A DNA stretch of 64,000 nt from Epiperipatus broadwayi (lineage: Eukaryota; Onychophora; Udeonychophora; Euonychophora; Peripatidae), in assembly GCA_028023455.1 (NCBI GenBank), contig JAQFVV010006710.1, positions 1 through 64,000 of the forward strand. The letters run 5' to 3'. The notes beneath the pieces were generated by a model. It was not told the origin of the DNA. It saw only the letters and a program-made list of their open reading frames with translations, and did no database searches. A program made the position numbers and the translations under genes. Positions 24,281 to 35,920 of the stretch are shown here, piece after piece (the first letter of the stretch is position 1; each line of letters starts with the position of its first letter).

Positions 24281-24357
24281 TATATTGTTAAAAGGAAGTT
24301 GCTTTGACAACAGTTTGATATTGTTGATTGTTATTGATATTGGGATTGTTTAAGTGT
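24281..24357 (+). repeat. Dispersed repeat E, single arm
   Basis: Begins TTGTTAAAAGGAAGTTGCTT after a TA run and reads through the ATTGTTGATTGTTATTGATA block to GGGATTGTTTAAGTG. Matches the arms at 13850-14027. Confidence 0.75.
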
Positions 24358-24557
24358 AATTCTTTTGTATACTATTTTACAAAACAGTAGTTATTTAAAT
24401 GTTCTTAATAGTCATTTAAACATATATATATATGCAAATTTATAAATAAATATTTAAAAATACAGTATTTAAAAGCTTATAAAAAATATATGTATAACCG
24501 TCACTTAGGAGCACTTTCAACCAATTTGTGGCTTTGTCAACTATCATGTTTAAAATG

Positions 24558-25267
24558 TCAGCTTTCCCATAATTCTGTGATTTTAATGTTTGCTGCTTGC
24601 CTATTAACCAAATGTTGCTTGTATTTACATATCAACATCGCCTCTTTAATTTTTCTTTTATTATTATTTCTTTCAATTTCCAATATTTTTACATTGTTAT
24701 AATTAAAATCGAAATTATATATACATGATTTATTATGGTCATAAAAGACAGAAGCTGATAAATTATCATTATTTTTAAAATTTTGTTTTGTATTTTGAAG
24801 CCTTTTAAATAACAATAAGTGCTCCTTTGTTCTTTTTTCCAATGTGCACCTCGATTCAGCTATATATCCACGGCCACACCCACATGTCCATTTGTAAATG
24901 ATACAATTTTTATTTGTAAATAAAGTTTTATCCTTTGAATTGTTTATTAATTTATTTAATGTAGGTGGTGCATAAAATGCAATATCTCATATATTCCTTT
25001 ATAAATTTTCTTAATGAAACTTGCCTGTTGATTTGAAATATATGGTATTGATATCCACAATTTTTTATCAGAAGAATTAACACTTTTATTATTTTTATAT
25101 TTATAAGTAAAATTTTTAATAGTATAATAAACAGAATCATAATTGTATCCAACTTTTAACAATTCATTATAATAAGTTTCAATATTTTTAGTTTTATCTG
25201 ATGCATATTTACAAAGGTTATTATTTCTAAATAAAAAGGATTTCAAACCTGCCATTTTATGTGACAT
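24558..25267 (-). pseudogene. Penelope-like C-terminal region with GIY-YIG, left copy, frameshifted
   Basis: From 25267 the minus strand reads MSHKMAGLKSFLFRNNNLCK ... WISIPYISNQQASFIKKIYK, then shifts frame at GGAATATATGAG (a 2-bp insertion compared with the right copy). In the second frame it continues with the GIY-YIG domain: IIYKW.CGCGRGYIAESRCT, then the R-x3-EH helix and, further on, IKEAMLICK with the catalytic Glu. Unlike the right copy, it has a Tyr codon where the right copy has a stop after ICK, so this frame extends another 26 residues to ITELWES. Reverse transcriptase absent. Confidence 0.85.
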
Positions 25268-25304
25268 ATGAATATAATATATTCCATATGAATCAAAAGT
25301 ACCA

Positions 25305-25949
25305 ATGTCACATAAAATGGCAGGTTTGAAATCCTTTTTATTTAGAAATAATAACCTTTGTAAATATGCATCAGATAAAACTAAAAATATTGAAACTTAT
25401 TATAATGAATTGTTAAAAGTTGGATACAATTATGATTCTGTTTATTATACTATTAAAAATTTTACTTATAAATATAAAAATAATAAAAGTGTTAATTCTT
25501 CTGATAAAAAATTGTGGATATCAATACCATATATTTCAAATCAACAGGCAAGTTTCATTAAGAAAATTTATAAAGGAATATGTGATATTGCATTTTATGC
25601 CCCACCTACATTAAATAAATTAATAAACAATTCAAAGGATAAAACTTTATTTACAAATAAAAATTGTATCATTTACAAATGGATATGTGGGTGTGGCCGT
25701 GGATATATAGCTGAATCGAGGTGCACATTGGAAAAAAGAACAAAGGAACACTTATTGTTATTTAAAAGGCTTCAAAATACAAAACAAAATTTTAAAAATA
25801 ATGATAATTTATCAGCTTCAGTCTTTTATGACCATAATAAATCATGTATATATGGTTTCGATTTTAATTATAACAATGTAAAAATATTGGAAATTGAAAG
25901 AAATAATAATAAAAGGAAAATTAAAGAGGCAATGTTGATATGTAAATAG
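25305..25949 (+). pseudogene. Penelope-like C-terminal region with GIY-YIG endonuclease, right copy
   Basis: Open frame of 214 residues, the longest credible coding piece in the window. Residues 1-95 correspond to the segment after the reverse transcriptase thumb (WISIPYISNQQASFIKKIYK). Residues about 122-205 form a GIY-YIG nuclease: CIIYKWICGCGRGYIAES, then RCTLEKRTKEH with the conserved Arg, and IKEAMLI with the conserved Glu. The usual YIGET is YIAES here. In active elements this domain cuts the target DNA to prime reverse transcription. The upstream reverse transcriptase is missing, and the frame ends at a TAG where the left copy has TAC, cutting off the last 26 or so residues. No promoter evidence; probably not functional. 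Confidence 0.85.
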
Positions 25950-26162
25950 AAGCAACATTTGGTTAATAGGCAAGCAGCAAACATTAAAATAACAGAATTA
26001 GGGAAAGTTGACATCATAGAATTATGGGAAAGCTAACATTTTAAACGTGATAGTTGACAAAGCCACAAGTTGGTTGAAAGTGCTCCTAAGTGACGGTTAT
26101 ATATATATTTTTTATAAGCTTTTAAATACTGTATTTTTAAATATTTATTTATAAATTTGCGT

Positions 26163-27593
26163 ATATTATTTTGAAGAAATACAGACATCGATTTATAATA
26201 TTATATATATATCATATATTGTATTATCTCAGTTGAAAATTTTCTAGTGATAGCTGCTTTTTGTATTAGTTATTTTGGTGAAACATCATTTATCAAAAAC
26301 ATTCTCCAAAGTCTGTTAATATTTTAAAATTAATTAGCAAGTTCTAATTTAAATTCATTGAAATTTTTCTAAAGATTAGGAATATAAATTTTTAACATTA
26401 TTTTTATTAGCAGTTTTCATTTCTCCAGTTTTGTTTTAAGATATATTTTATATTGCATAATTTGATAAATCCTTTCTAAGTTAAATCTATTAAGGACATT
26501 ACAATCTTGAAATATATAATTTTTATTAATCAAAAATATCTGCAAATAAATATTTCAATGTTCATTTCTATTTGATATTTTTCTCAAAGAAAGAATGTAT
26601 TTTCTGCAAATGTCACAAATTTGTCTTCTCATTTTTCCATAACTAAATTTATCAACAATGTTTAAATATTATAATCATTTCCAGTTCTAGCATTAATGTA
26701 TCCTATAACAATTTAAAAATGTTGTTTAATCTGATCAAAAGCATTTTATATATTTATATAAAAAATAATTTCTTCATTACAATAAAAATTTTTGAGAGCA
26801 TAAAACTGAATTATCTGTGTTTGTAATCTTTTATTAAATTGAATATCTAATCACTCTTATTGATATACCATTAATCTTTACACTGTTCATTTTCCACTTT
26901 TTGTTTATAAAAAATATCCATTCCATTTACTTTTTCAATGTTTGTGCATTTATAATAAAATACATATTTATTTTTCAATTCAATTCTCTCTTCACATTTT
27001 TTTTTAACTTCTTAATGTCCAATAATTTTCCATATAATATAGATAATTCTTTCAATTTATATAATGTTACTTCACTTAATTGTGATCTGCAATGTTTAAA
27101 TAAAAGAATATTGATGAATATCAGTCTGGGTTCATAATAAAGAGATTCTTAGCAAACTTTGCCTTTGGGCTAACAATTGCTTCCTTCCTTGATGATTGTA
27201 CAGTCTCTTGGAAATAAGACTCGTAATTTAATTCTGTATTTTATGTTTATAAATATCTAAATAAAGATTATTCACACACATATTCATTCTGCTTTCAAGA
27301 AAAGTCAGCTGATATTTCAATTCAGAACTATCAGACAATTGAGAAGAAGGATTAATAGTTTTTTGGTCTTAAGGCATATTACAAAACAGCTCATCCTTGT
27401 TTGTTTACCTTTCTTTAAGAAAAAAAAAGAAAGATCAAAAAATAATACTAACTTAAGTGATTAAAGTGCATAATTTAAATTTTAATTGGATAATATCAGG
27501 TACTGTATATAGTTGAGTAAAAAAAGGAACATCATAATATAATAGAGATGATGTAGCCAATAGATACTTTTAATAAATAAATTTAAACATTGA
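26163..27593. other. Gene-free AT-rich stretch
   Basis: 26172-26200 shares AAATACAGACATCGA with 12812-12830, possibly part of the Penelope 3' flank. Otherwise nothing recognised. Confidence 0.5.
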
Positions 27594-28067
27594 GGATTCA
27601 CCACCAATTCCTCTACAAGCTTTATTATAAATGCTTAACCAGAGCCAGCACTTAAAATATCCCTGTCAGGAACCCCTCCCCAAACGCCTGACCATGGATT
27701 TGTGCTTTGGCACTCCTCAGAGAGGTGTCAGGGTAGGTTCAGACACTAGATCTAAAAATACCAACCCAAAGCCAAGCACTTATCTAAAAGTTATCTACTG
27801 AGTGGAAAAACTGAAATTTTCAGACATCTACATGTCTTCAAACCCAGCTATCCAACTCAAATAGCTATATGGGGCTGATAGATCTTCAGCCATACCATAT
27901 ATTAGTACTCTTAGCAATATAAAATTGCATAAGACTTATAGCAGAGACTATAAATAGTCAAAACAAGAGTCATATATCACATGACCCTATCTCTTAAGCT
28001 TGTAAGTTATACACATTAAGGATTGCCAATTCCTCTACAAGCTTTATGATAAATGCTTAGCCAGAGC
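27594..28067. repeat. Block with 40-bp direct repeats at both ends
   Basis: AATTCCTCTACAAGCTTTAT...AAATGCTTAACCAGAGC occurs at about 27608-27648 and again at 28028-28067 with two or three differences. Between them lie about 380 bp of less AT-rich, non-coding sequence. Could be a duplicated segment or a very short LTR-type element; neither LTR ends nor a primer site are visible. Confidence 0.6.
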
Positions 28068-28287
28068 AAAAAAATCAAATGGCTTTAGTGTTTGGAAGTT
28101 CTAATGCAAACTTTTTTCTTATAAATCTTGATTTATTTTATGAACTATTATAAAATACAAAAAATATTCTAACATTTTGGCTGTATTCTTTTATAGTCTT
28201 TATTAAGGAACAACTAAAAATTACATAAAAAAAAACAATAAATATAAATACAAATATTTCACAATTATTGAATAAATATAAACAAAT

Positions 28288-28425
28288 ACAAATAACTCTT
28301 ACTTTTTTTTTCTCATGTGTCATAGCATCAGCCGGGAAGCAAACCCACTAACCCGGGACAACTGTTTGTAAAGCAGCTGTTGCCGATCTCTCGACCACCA
28401 ATGCTTGACAAATAACTCTTACTTT
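28288..28425 (-). repeat. tRNA-derived SINE with perfect 18-bp target duplication
   Basis: SINE body 28306-28407 (102 bp) is flanked by ACAAATAACTCTTACTTT on both sides (28288-28305 and 28408-28425). The body is a tRNA-like module (28324-28405 on minus) followed by a short stretch and an A-tail seen as T-run 28306-28311. Acceptor strands AGCATTG and TGATGCT still pair (with G-U). Anticodon loop TTTACAA as in the copy at 3248. Long perfect target repeats and the A-tail indicate retroposition by a non-LTR reverse transcriptase. Confidence 0.9.
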
Positions 28426-28509
28426 AAAACTCTTCTAACAAACAATCTTAAATTTTCATTACACTCGTTTCTTAAATACCTTTCTTAAAATAATCCCCTA
28501 TATTTATTT

Positions 28510-28840
28510 AATTAAATCAGCCTTTGATTTTCCTTTTTTAAAATTAACATCCTATTCATTACAGGTTTCATTTCATTAATATAAATTCCTTCTTTTACAA
28601 TTCTTTCATAATATGATCTAATACATTCCAATGATTCTATTTTAAAATCTTTATGTTTACATTTTTATTATTTAAATGTTGTTTTAATTTTGTTGTCAAT
28701 TTATTCTTTGTAGTTCCAACACATGGTATTTCTTTATTATCTTTAAAACAATCTAAACATTTTATAATATAAACCAAATTTATAACTTCTAAATTATTAT
28801 AATCATTATCACTATTAATTAACAAATGTAAACTTTATTT
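28510..28840 (-). pseudogene. Second Penelope-like GIY-YIG endonuclease remnant
   Basis: Minus strand reads VINLVYIIKCLDCFKDNKEI then PCVGTTKNKLTTKLKQHLNN. This is the GIY-YIG start (VYIIKC, VGTT in place of YIGET, and K-x2-K...K-x2-H in place of R-x3-EH). After a frameshift it continues HKDFKIESLECIRSYYERIV and KEGIYINEMKPVMNRM, which resembles the end of the same domain in Penelope-like elements, with the E-x-I-x-I-x-E-M-K-P-x-x-N pattern. It differs from the 24433-26162 copies, so it is another lineage. The key Arg is apparently replaced by Lys. Not functional. Confidence 0.7.
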
Positions 28841-29013
28841 CTTTTTTTGTAAAAGAATATAGTTGAAATGTTGGAGTATTTTTAGTACTTTATAATAGTT
28901 CATATAATAAATCAAGATTTATAAAGTAGAAGTTTGTATGTGGTTTGTTTTGTATATATATTGAAATTAGTGGATTATTTTAAAATAGAAGACTATGTTT
29001 AGGCATCAATTTA

Positions 29014-29150
29014 GAGTGTGCTCTTGGCCATTTTAAATTCTAAGTACTGCCCAAAACCACTGATGACACATCCAAGTGATAAATGATAACAAATAATCCA
29101 CACGATATCACAATATGATCATTCATTACAAAATCACAATTTACATCAAT
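29014..29150. repeat. Partial MITE, family C
   Basis: GGCCATTTTAAATTCTAAGT then CAAAACCACTGATGACACAT match the left part of the MITE at 30312-30470; the matching right end has been lost. Confidence 0.65.
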
Positions 29151-29339
29151 ATTTAAAAAATTAAAGCGCAAATTTTATAAGGACCTCATGAAATCAAGTG
29201 CAGATCTGATATCTATGTCAGAAAATCAAATTTGATCAATGCTACTGTTTCTTATCTCCATTTCTTTTTCTATCTACATGTAACAAAGGAAGCATGCAAC
29301 ATTACAGTTTCTTTTTGGTAAGAAAAAATTGAATTTATT

Positions 29340-30305
29340 ATAAAATTGATATGCTTTATTTCAATATATGGTTATAGGCATATATTGTAATAAAATTCAT
29401 ATTTTAGAAGTTATAAGCTTTTAGTGTTTTCCAGAAGATTTGTGATGATGGTGTTCTAGTTGTATTTTTATATTGGACTATTTCCATCATCTAATATGTG
29501 TGTTGAATGTCTTTAGAAAAATTTAATTTTATTTAAATATTCCAAATACATTCAACTGTTAGTAATATCATAACAAACAAGTTAGTATATGCACAATGTT
29601 TCGAGAAGTATTATTCTCCCCTCTTCTTTAGGTGTTGTTGGCCTGACTAGTGACAGTACTAGTATGGGATTTGAACCTGGGTCTAGTATTTCGAAATTAT
29701 AAGCTTAGTTTGAATATTGTAATAAAATTTATATTTTACAAGTTATAAGCTGGTTTGGTCAATTGTACATTGATTCAATATGTGGTTATAAGCATATATT
29801 GTAATAAAATTAGTATTTTAGAAGTTATAAGTTTTTAGTATTTTGAAATTATAAGATTGGTTTGATTAATTTTATATTAATTTAACATGTGGTTATAGGC
29901 ATATATTATAACAAAATTCATGGTTTAGAAGTAGTATTTCAAAATTATAAGCTTACTTTAATCAATTTTATGTTATTTCAACATGTAGTTTTAGGTATAT
30001 ATTGTAAAAAAAATTGTGTTTTAGAAGTTATAAGCTTTTAGTATTTTGAAATTATAAGCTTGGTTGATCAATTTTACATTTATTTAACATGTAGTTATAG
30101 GTAAATATTGTAATAAAATTCATATTTTTGAAGTTATAAGCTTTAATATTTCAAAATTATAAGCTTGGTTAGATCATGCTTCTACATTTTTGGATGATAC
30201 TTTGTATTATCAAAAACATTTTTTCTTCTCCGCACATACTTCAGCACATTACACCATCATTATTGTAACAAAATTCATATTTTAGAAGTATAAGCTTTTA
30301 GTATA
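29340..30305. repeat. Minisatellite, units of about 95-117 bp
   Basis: Repeats of the order TGTGGTTATAGGCATATATT, GTAATAAAATTCATATTTTA, GAAGTTATAAGCTTTTAGTA, TTTTGAAATTATAAGCTTGG. Anchors at about 29368, 29771, 29888, 29982 and 30090 show five or more copies with uneven spacing. Interrupted by a SINE-like insertion at 29438-29684. Confidence 0.8.
29438..29684 (-). repeat. SINE-like insertion with box B, 5'-truncated
   Basis: Interrupts the minisatellite. On the minus strand it starts with GACCCAGGTTCAAATCCCAT, which has a perfect pol III box B (GGTTCAAATCC). It continues through a less AT-rich body, including AGAAGAGGGGAGAATAATAC and CTTCTCGAAACATTGTGC. Box A is absent, so the tRNA head is truncated. 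Confidence 0.55.
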
Positions 30306-30311
30306 TAGATT

Positions 30312-30470
30312 GCACTCACTGCCATTTTGAATTCTAAGGACTGCGCAAAACCACTGCTGACACATCCGACCAACTCTATGTGGTTTATTCTATATCATTT
30401 AACACTTGGATGTATTCAGAAGTGATTTTGAATGATCATTAGAATTCAAAATGGAGGTAAGCGCCGTCTA
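30312..30470. repeat. Short palindromic MITE, family C
   Basis: Ends contain CCATTTTGAATTCTAA and its inverse TTAGAATTCAAAATGG about 110 bp apart; whole unit about 160 bp. A partial copy lies at 29014. No target duplication could be fixed. Confidence 0.7.
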
Positions 30471-32792
30471 AATCAGCATCTGTATTAGTTTGTTATTGAT
30501 TTAATTTATTTTTATTATTATTTCTATTACATTTACTGGAAATGACATTTAATTTGACATTTTGGACTTATTAATCCTTTGAATGTTTAATAGAGATCAT
30601 AGAATAATTTGCATCATACTTAAAATAGGTTAATATAAAAAGTTCATATTTTGTATTATAATGTAATATAGGTGTAAATGCCATCTGAACTAAAGGAATA
30701 AGTGGTTTTATTCTTTTAATTTTCACTTATTGACAGATGATTATTAGTTTATACATAGCTCTTGGAAGGTTGCAATTACTTCTGTGTTAATTTCATATAT
30801 ATTAAGCTATAATTATTTATATTATATATATCACACTAAAAAGAAATGTTATTTTTAAATTAAATTTTTTTTTATTAACAGAATGTATTTAATGCATATA
30901 TAATTATAAAAAATATGTTAAATAATTAGTCTGTGAAAAAAAAAAATCATTATATATATATATATAACGCCTTGTTATTTTGCAATGAGTTTTTAAAAGT
31001 AAATTTCACATTAATTGGTGTTAAATGTTAGCTGGAGAACAAAGAAACGATGTCAGGAATAATAATTTTTTAATGGTTTCCAGAGTAAACAAATCTACAT
31101 TTAAATAAAAATTAAAATGAATAATAAAATTTCATATACCAATAGTGCAAATAAATATTATTTACATACATAAAAATGTGTACATTATATTTATACAATA
31201 TTGAAATACCTTGGGTGCAATAATAGCACATTTGTTTGCCATGTTTACAACCTGGTTTAAATCTAGGTTAAATAAACTTAAATTTTTTTGAACAGGCTTA
31301 ATATTTTTTTAAACACTTCAAGCCTCCCCCCTTATCTAATCACGAATATTGATCATTAAATAGGCATTTAGCTAGAATTAGTTAGAAGATAATTGTCTAA
31401 TGTAAAAGTACCAAAACACTCTCCATCCAACATATAACAAGTTGATTATCCTCTTCTTCACTGTTGAAAAAGGTCATTGAAAGGTCATTTGTCCTGCAAT
31501 GAGATTTTTAAAAACTTGTATTTTATCTTTTATCTATCTATCCATCTATTTATCTATATAGGTATACATATGGCAGTGGAGTCTATGGAATTTTTAAGCA
31601 GAGATGTTTTATTACAATATCACTATCAAAAATTAAGCAAAGAAAGCAAAACAGAGAATAATTTTGCAACCATATAACTATTTTATTTTTCCATATCAAT
31701 CATTTTTAAAACATCTAATGTATTTTGTGTTTTTACTAACTACTATTTGACAAATACTAATATTTGGAGTATATTGACCTTTACTTTTTATTCAAATTTT
31801 TTTATATAATGTCAATTGGGAAAATGTAAATTTTTTTATATATTCAACACTAACATTCATCCATGGTAAATATTATAATGAACCACTAGTGAATATATAG
31901 ATGGCACAACTATATGGAGAGTTTTGCTGTATTTTGAATTGAATATATAGAGTTACATGTTTCATAATTAAAAAAAAAAATTAGTTTTAAGATTTTTAAA
32001 ACGAAATTTTGCAAAAGCAAAAGATTGCATCATATTTTTCTTTCTTAGTAAGAGGGGGGAGAAATCTAAAGTAGAATCAGAAAAATTTAAAACTCTTTTT
32101 TCTCTCGCTTGTAAAGAAAATTCCTTCTATAATGTATAAAATAAGCAAATGTGAAATCAGACTAAAAATTAGTCTGTAAAAATAAAATGTTTGTAAAACT
32201 TTCAAAAATATAATTAATTAGTTTATAAGATTTCAGATTAATAATAAAATCAAAATCAATAGTTGAATTAATTAAAATTTTAGATGAACCTGAGCAAAGG
32301 ATTAAAATTACCAGAAATATAAAATTAATTAAAAGACTGATTTAAAGTTAAGATCAAAATTAAAAATAATGATAAAAAATTAAAACAATAAGAGAAAAAA
32401 AGTATATAAAGTTGCTCTCTCTATTGTTATTCAGTCTGGTATGCATTTTGTGATCAAGTTATTCCAGTCATCAATTTGTTATTAGTCTGGGTTCTTTCTA
32501 AAGAATGCAGAATATTCGGAAATTGTAAACCCAGTAGTAAGCCAAGCCCTCACCCATTAACTATCCCATCTGTATCAGTACCCAAAATAAATGCCTAGAT
32601 AGTGAATCAATGCTCCCACTAATTTCTCTCCCATCATTGATTCAAAGAGCAGAAGATAAGCCATAAAACCATCGACGGAGAAACAAAAGGCCAAACAGTT
32701 GAAAATAAAACAAATGAAAACCTAGGTAAAAATACTTTTAAATATATTCTGATCATAGTCTAGACTCTTTATTTTAAATAAATGAACTTTAA
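30471..32792. other. Gene-free stretch
   Basis: Mostly AT-rich filler. About 32400-32700 is less AT-rich but has no recognised product, tRNA box or inverted repeat. Confidence 0.5.
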
Positions 32793-32938
32793 TTAAGACT
32801 ATTATAACTATAGCCTAAAGTCATTTTATATTTTTCTTATGTCAAATTTTTATTATTATTTTAATTAATGGACTATTATAACTATGGCTTGAAGGCATTT
32901 ATATTTTTCTTATGTCAAATCTTTATTGTTATAGTATG
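32793..32938. repeat. Tandem duplication, about 75 bp x 2
   Basis: GACTATTATAACTATAGCCT...TTTTTCTTATGTCAAAT is repeated directly with a few substitutions (second unit GGACTATTATAACTATGGCT). Confidence 0.8.
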
Positions 32939-34428
32939 TTAAATATATGGGTGCATAAATAAATATTAATGTATGCTCTAATTCTTATTTTGTTTATTTT
33001 CTGTTTGTCTCTTGTCACTGCATCACCAGTAAATTAGTATAGAGTTATTTTATGTGTTAAAATATATGCAGGACCCTGAGACAGAGTATGATCTAGTCAT
33101 GAAATATTTCAAGTGCTGGATTGTGTGCCTGATATCTGAAGCATACTGATTATATAACTTATGATTGGCTGGGCCTAAAGTTGATCCTCAAAACAAATAA
33201 AGTGCTTTGGATGGCAGGGGTTTGAATCTAGCAGTTGAAGTGGGCCATGGCCTGGAAATGTGATCATACTATGCTTTGCATAGCTTCATTTGACATGAAT
33301 ATTATTGGTGGTTTATGGTATCAATGGTATTCTCTTCTCTTCTTGAAGGGCCAGACTGTTCACGAAATATTAAAAATATAAATTAATAATTATGTTAAAA
33401 GGTGACTAAACCCATTTAAACTTACAAAAATAATATCTTTTAAATGGACCCAGTTCAATAATAATATTTTTTTATTATTATTTGATATTTTTCCATAATA
33501 CATATTTGTATGTTAATTTACAAATGTCAATTATAAGAAAAAAAAACAGAATATTATATTGCTCATCCTAAACAAAAACAATAAAAATGTATTTCTTCTG
33601 AAGAGAAACCTGAATAAATAAACATTCCATACTCGAATAACTATTGTTGCTGCAGCATTAAACTGCTCCAATAGCACTAGTTATGTGTGTAGATAAAAGC
33701 AAATGAATTTTGACAGAACGTGCTGAAATTCACTGAATATGTGGCACTGCTGTAATTAGCAGCGCCTTTGAATAGAATCTCAAGCAACACTTAAAATAAT
33801 TCTTTTTAAAAATGATTTAGTTAGTTGTAGTTACATAATAATTATGCAAAATATTGGATGATTATTATATTATTAATATTTTCAAGCACAAATTTAATAA
33901 CTAATTTTTTTATGGGGGTGCTGCAGTACCACAGTGTTTATGGATCACCCAACTACTGATATATAGTCTTTTTGCATGCATAACAATCTGGTAAGTACAG
34001 AAGTAATACAATTATATTGATAGCCCATTGAAAAAGAGATTCTTTCCATTATCTTATGTTTAAATTGAAAATGCTGCATTTAGTGGTATCATGATATCCA
34101 CTATAATTTGTTTTAAGTTTTGCGTACATTGTACATCACATATAAAACTCATATTTTATTGACAAGCTCTGATTGCAGTGAAATATGTTTATTTTACTGT
34201 ACTACAAATATATAGTATTTTTCAACATGCACATATATATGTAGCATAGATACTTTTTATGTGTATAGTATTTATACATAAGTTAAGATTATAAGTATAC
34301 ACAAAATGTTTTAAAAAAGTAGTAATTATTAAAAATAAAATGTGGAAACATATTTTTATATATATTTAGTGTTTATTAATTCACATTCATTCAAACAATA
34401 GAATAATGAAGCAACTCATTCTACTGCA
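32939..34428. other. Gene-free stretch
   Basis: About 33060-33360 is less AT-rich and contains GGTTTGAATCT, a possible box B, but no box A in the right place. Nothing else recognised. Confidence 0.45.
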
Positions 34429-34541
34429 TTTTTTTTTTTCCATATGTCATAGCATCGGCCGGAATGCGAACCCACACCCGTCTGCAACCAACTACTTGCT
34501 TGCAAGGTGGGTGCGATGACCTCTCGGCTAACAACGCTTGG
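34429..34541 (-). repeat. tRNA-derived SINE, TTGCAAG subtype
   Basis: Minus-strand tRNA-like module with a T-run (A-tail) at 34429-34440. Acceptor strands AGCGTTG and CGATGCT pair fully with G-U allowed. Box A lies in TTAGCCGAGAGG and box B in GGGTTCGCATTCC. The anticodon region reads CACCTTGCAAGCAAG, unlike the TTTACAA subtype. Target duplication not visible. Confidence 0.8.
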
Positions 34542-35920
34542 ATGACATCCTTTTTCTTTAATAATTTCTTTTTTTTTATTATAGAAATACAATGGCACAC
34601 TTGTCATCAGCAAGCTATGGGTTTCTAGTTGTTTAATGTTTTAAAATCTGTATCACCGTTAGAATCTATATAGTTACTCTTGTTGCCGCTAATCACTTTA
34701 AATTCATGGTTAAATTCTTCAAACTTTAAATGTTGTGACAAAATTTGAAAACATTTTATGTTTCTTTTTTACTATCACTGCTAAATTGCTAGCTTTCATT
34801 TTATTGTTTGAAACATTCAATTTTCTTAAATTTCATAAAACTTTTAGCTTTATACTTAGAAAACATTTTGTTACACAAAATGTTGTACTACATCAAAATT
34901 CAAAACCAGTAAAAAAAGTGAATCATAAATGTATGTCCTTTTAATGTAATCAAAATAAATGTTATTAATAAACTTAATCATGAACTCTGCTTTGAAGCAA
35001 AAAAAAAAATAAATGGCGGCTACCATATTGTAAAAGTTATTAAATTTATAAATTTTAATGTTTTTATTTTTTCTTTGTATATTTTGTATTTCATTTTTTT
35101 GGATAGCATATAATTGAAGTATTGTATACTGTTACAGCATAATCCAACTTCAATATATATAGTGAAACAATATATATTGACACATATCCTGTTTCACCTG
35201 CTATGTTCCATAGTAGTAATTATTCCAGGTTTAAACCCTGCCAAATACATATATATTCACATATATTTATGTATATACACATATGTACATGCATAGCTAT
35301 GTCTACTATGTCTATATGGATATATTTCACATATTAAATTAAACCCATGTATCTACATATCTGTATATTTATTTAAATATATATTGTGTAAATATTGTAA
35401 TTCACGTATTAGCACACTAAAATATGCAAATGAAAGCTGTAATGTAATAGATTTAGTAAGATTACAGCCCAATTATATCTATATTTTTAAATCTTTACTT
35501 TGTCATAAATTTAATGTGTATCAATTTAACTCTGTGTATCAATTTATCACATTATTTGACGTAAGAATCACATATGTATTCCCAATTCCAGGGGTGACCA
35601 ACATACATATATAGTGAAATGTTTACACAGAAAATAATTTAGTTTTAAAAGTGTTAAATAGTTCTTGGTAAAAATATGCCACACATATCTGGTTAGATTT
35701 GCGTGAGGGTTAAATGTTAATTTAAAAAATAACAAATTGTAAAATATATCTTGGACAAAGCAAAATCATCCAAGCAACACTATTTTTAATCTGCTAGAGA
35801 TTTTTTTTTTATCTTTACTAAAATGCTAATGTAGAATTTAAAATATGTTAGGTTTACAGGAAGGAATCAAAAATCTAATATAAAACCCCCAAAATTTTCA
35901 GCACTAAAACTCTCTCTCTC
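34542..35920. other. Gene-free AT-rich stretch
   Basis: Nothing recognised on either strand. Confidence 0.55.

Larger units (their letters stand above)
24433..26162. mobile_element. Two truncated Penelope-like elements, head to head
   Basis: A large inverted repeat: left arm about 24433-25268 (reads on minus) and right arm about 25305-26162 (reads on plus), nearly identical, with a spacer of only about 36 bp. Both copies start at the same codon (MSHKMAGLKSF...) after losing the reverse transcriptase, and both run through a GIY-YIG endonuclease into a matching 3' end that contains GTATTTAAAAGCTTATAAAA in the left copy. Penelope-like elements are known for 5' truncation and for tandem or inverted paired copies. 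The right arm has about 27 bp around 26000 that the left lacks. The left arm has a 2-bp insertion near 24990 that breaks its frame. Confidence 0.9.

Noticed and set aside
33060-33360. tRNA-derived SINE suggested by GGTTTGAATCT
   Set aside because: No box A at a workable distance and no A-tail or target duplication.
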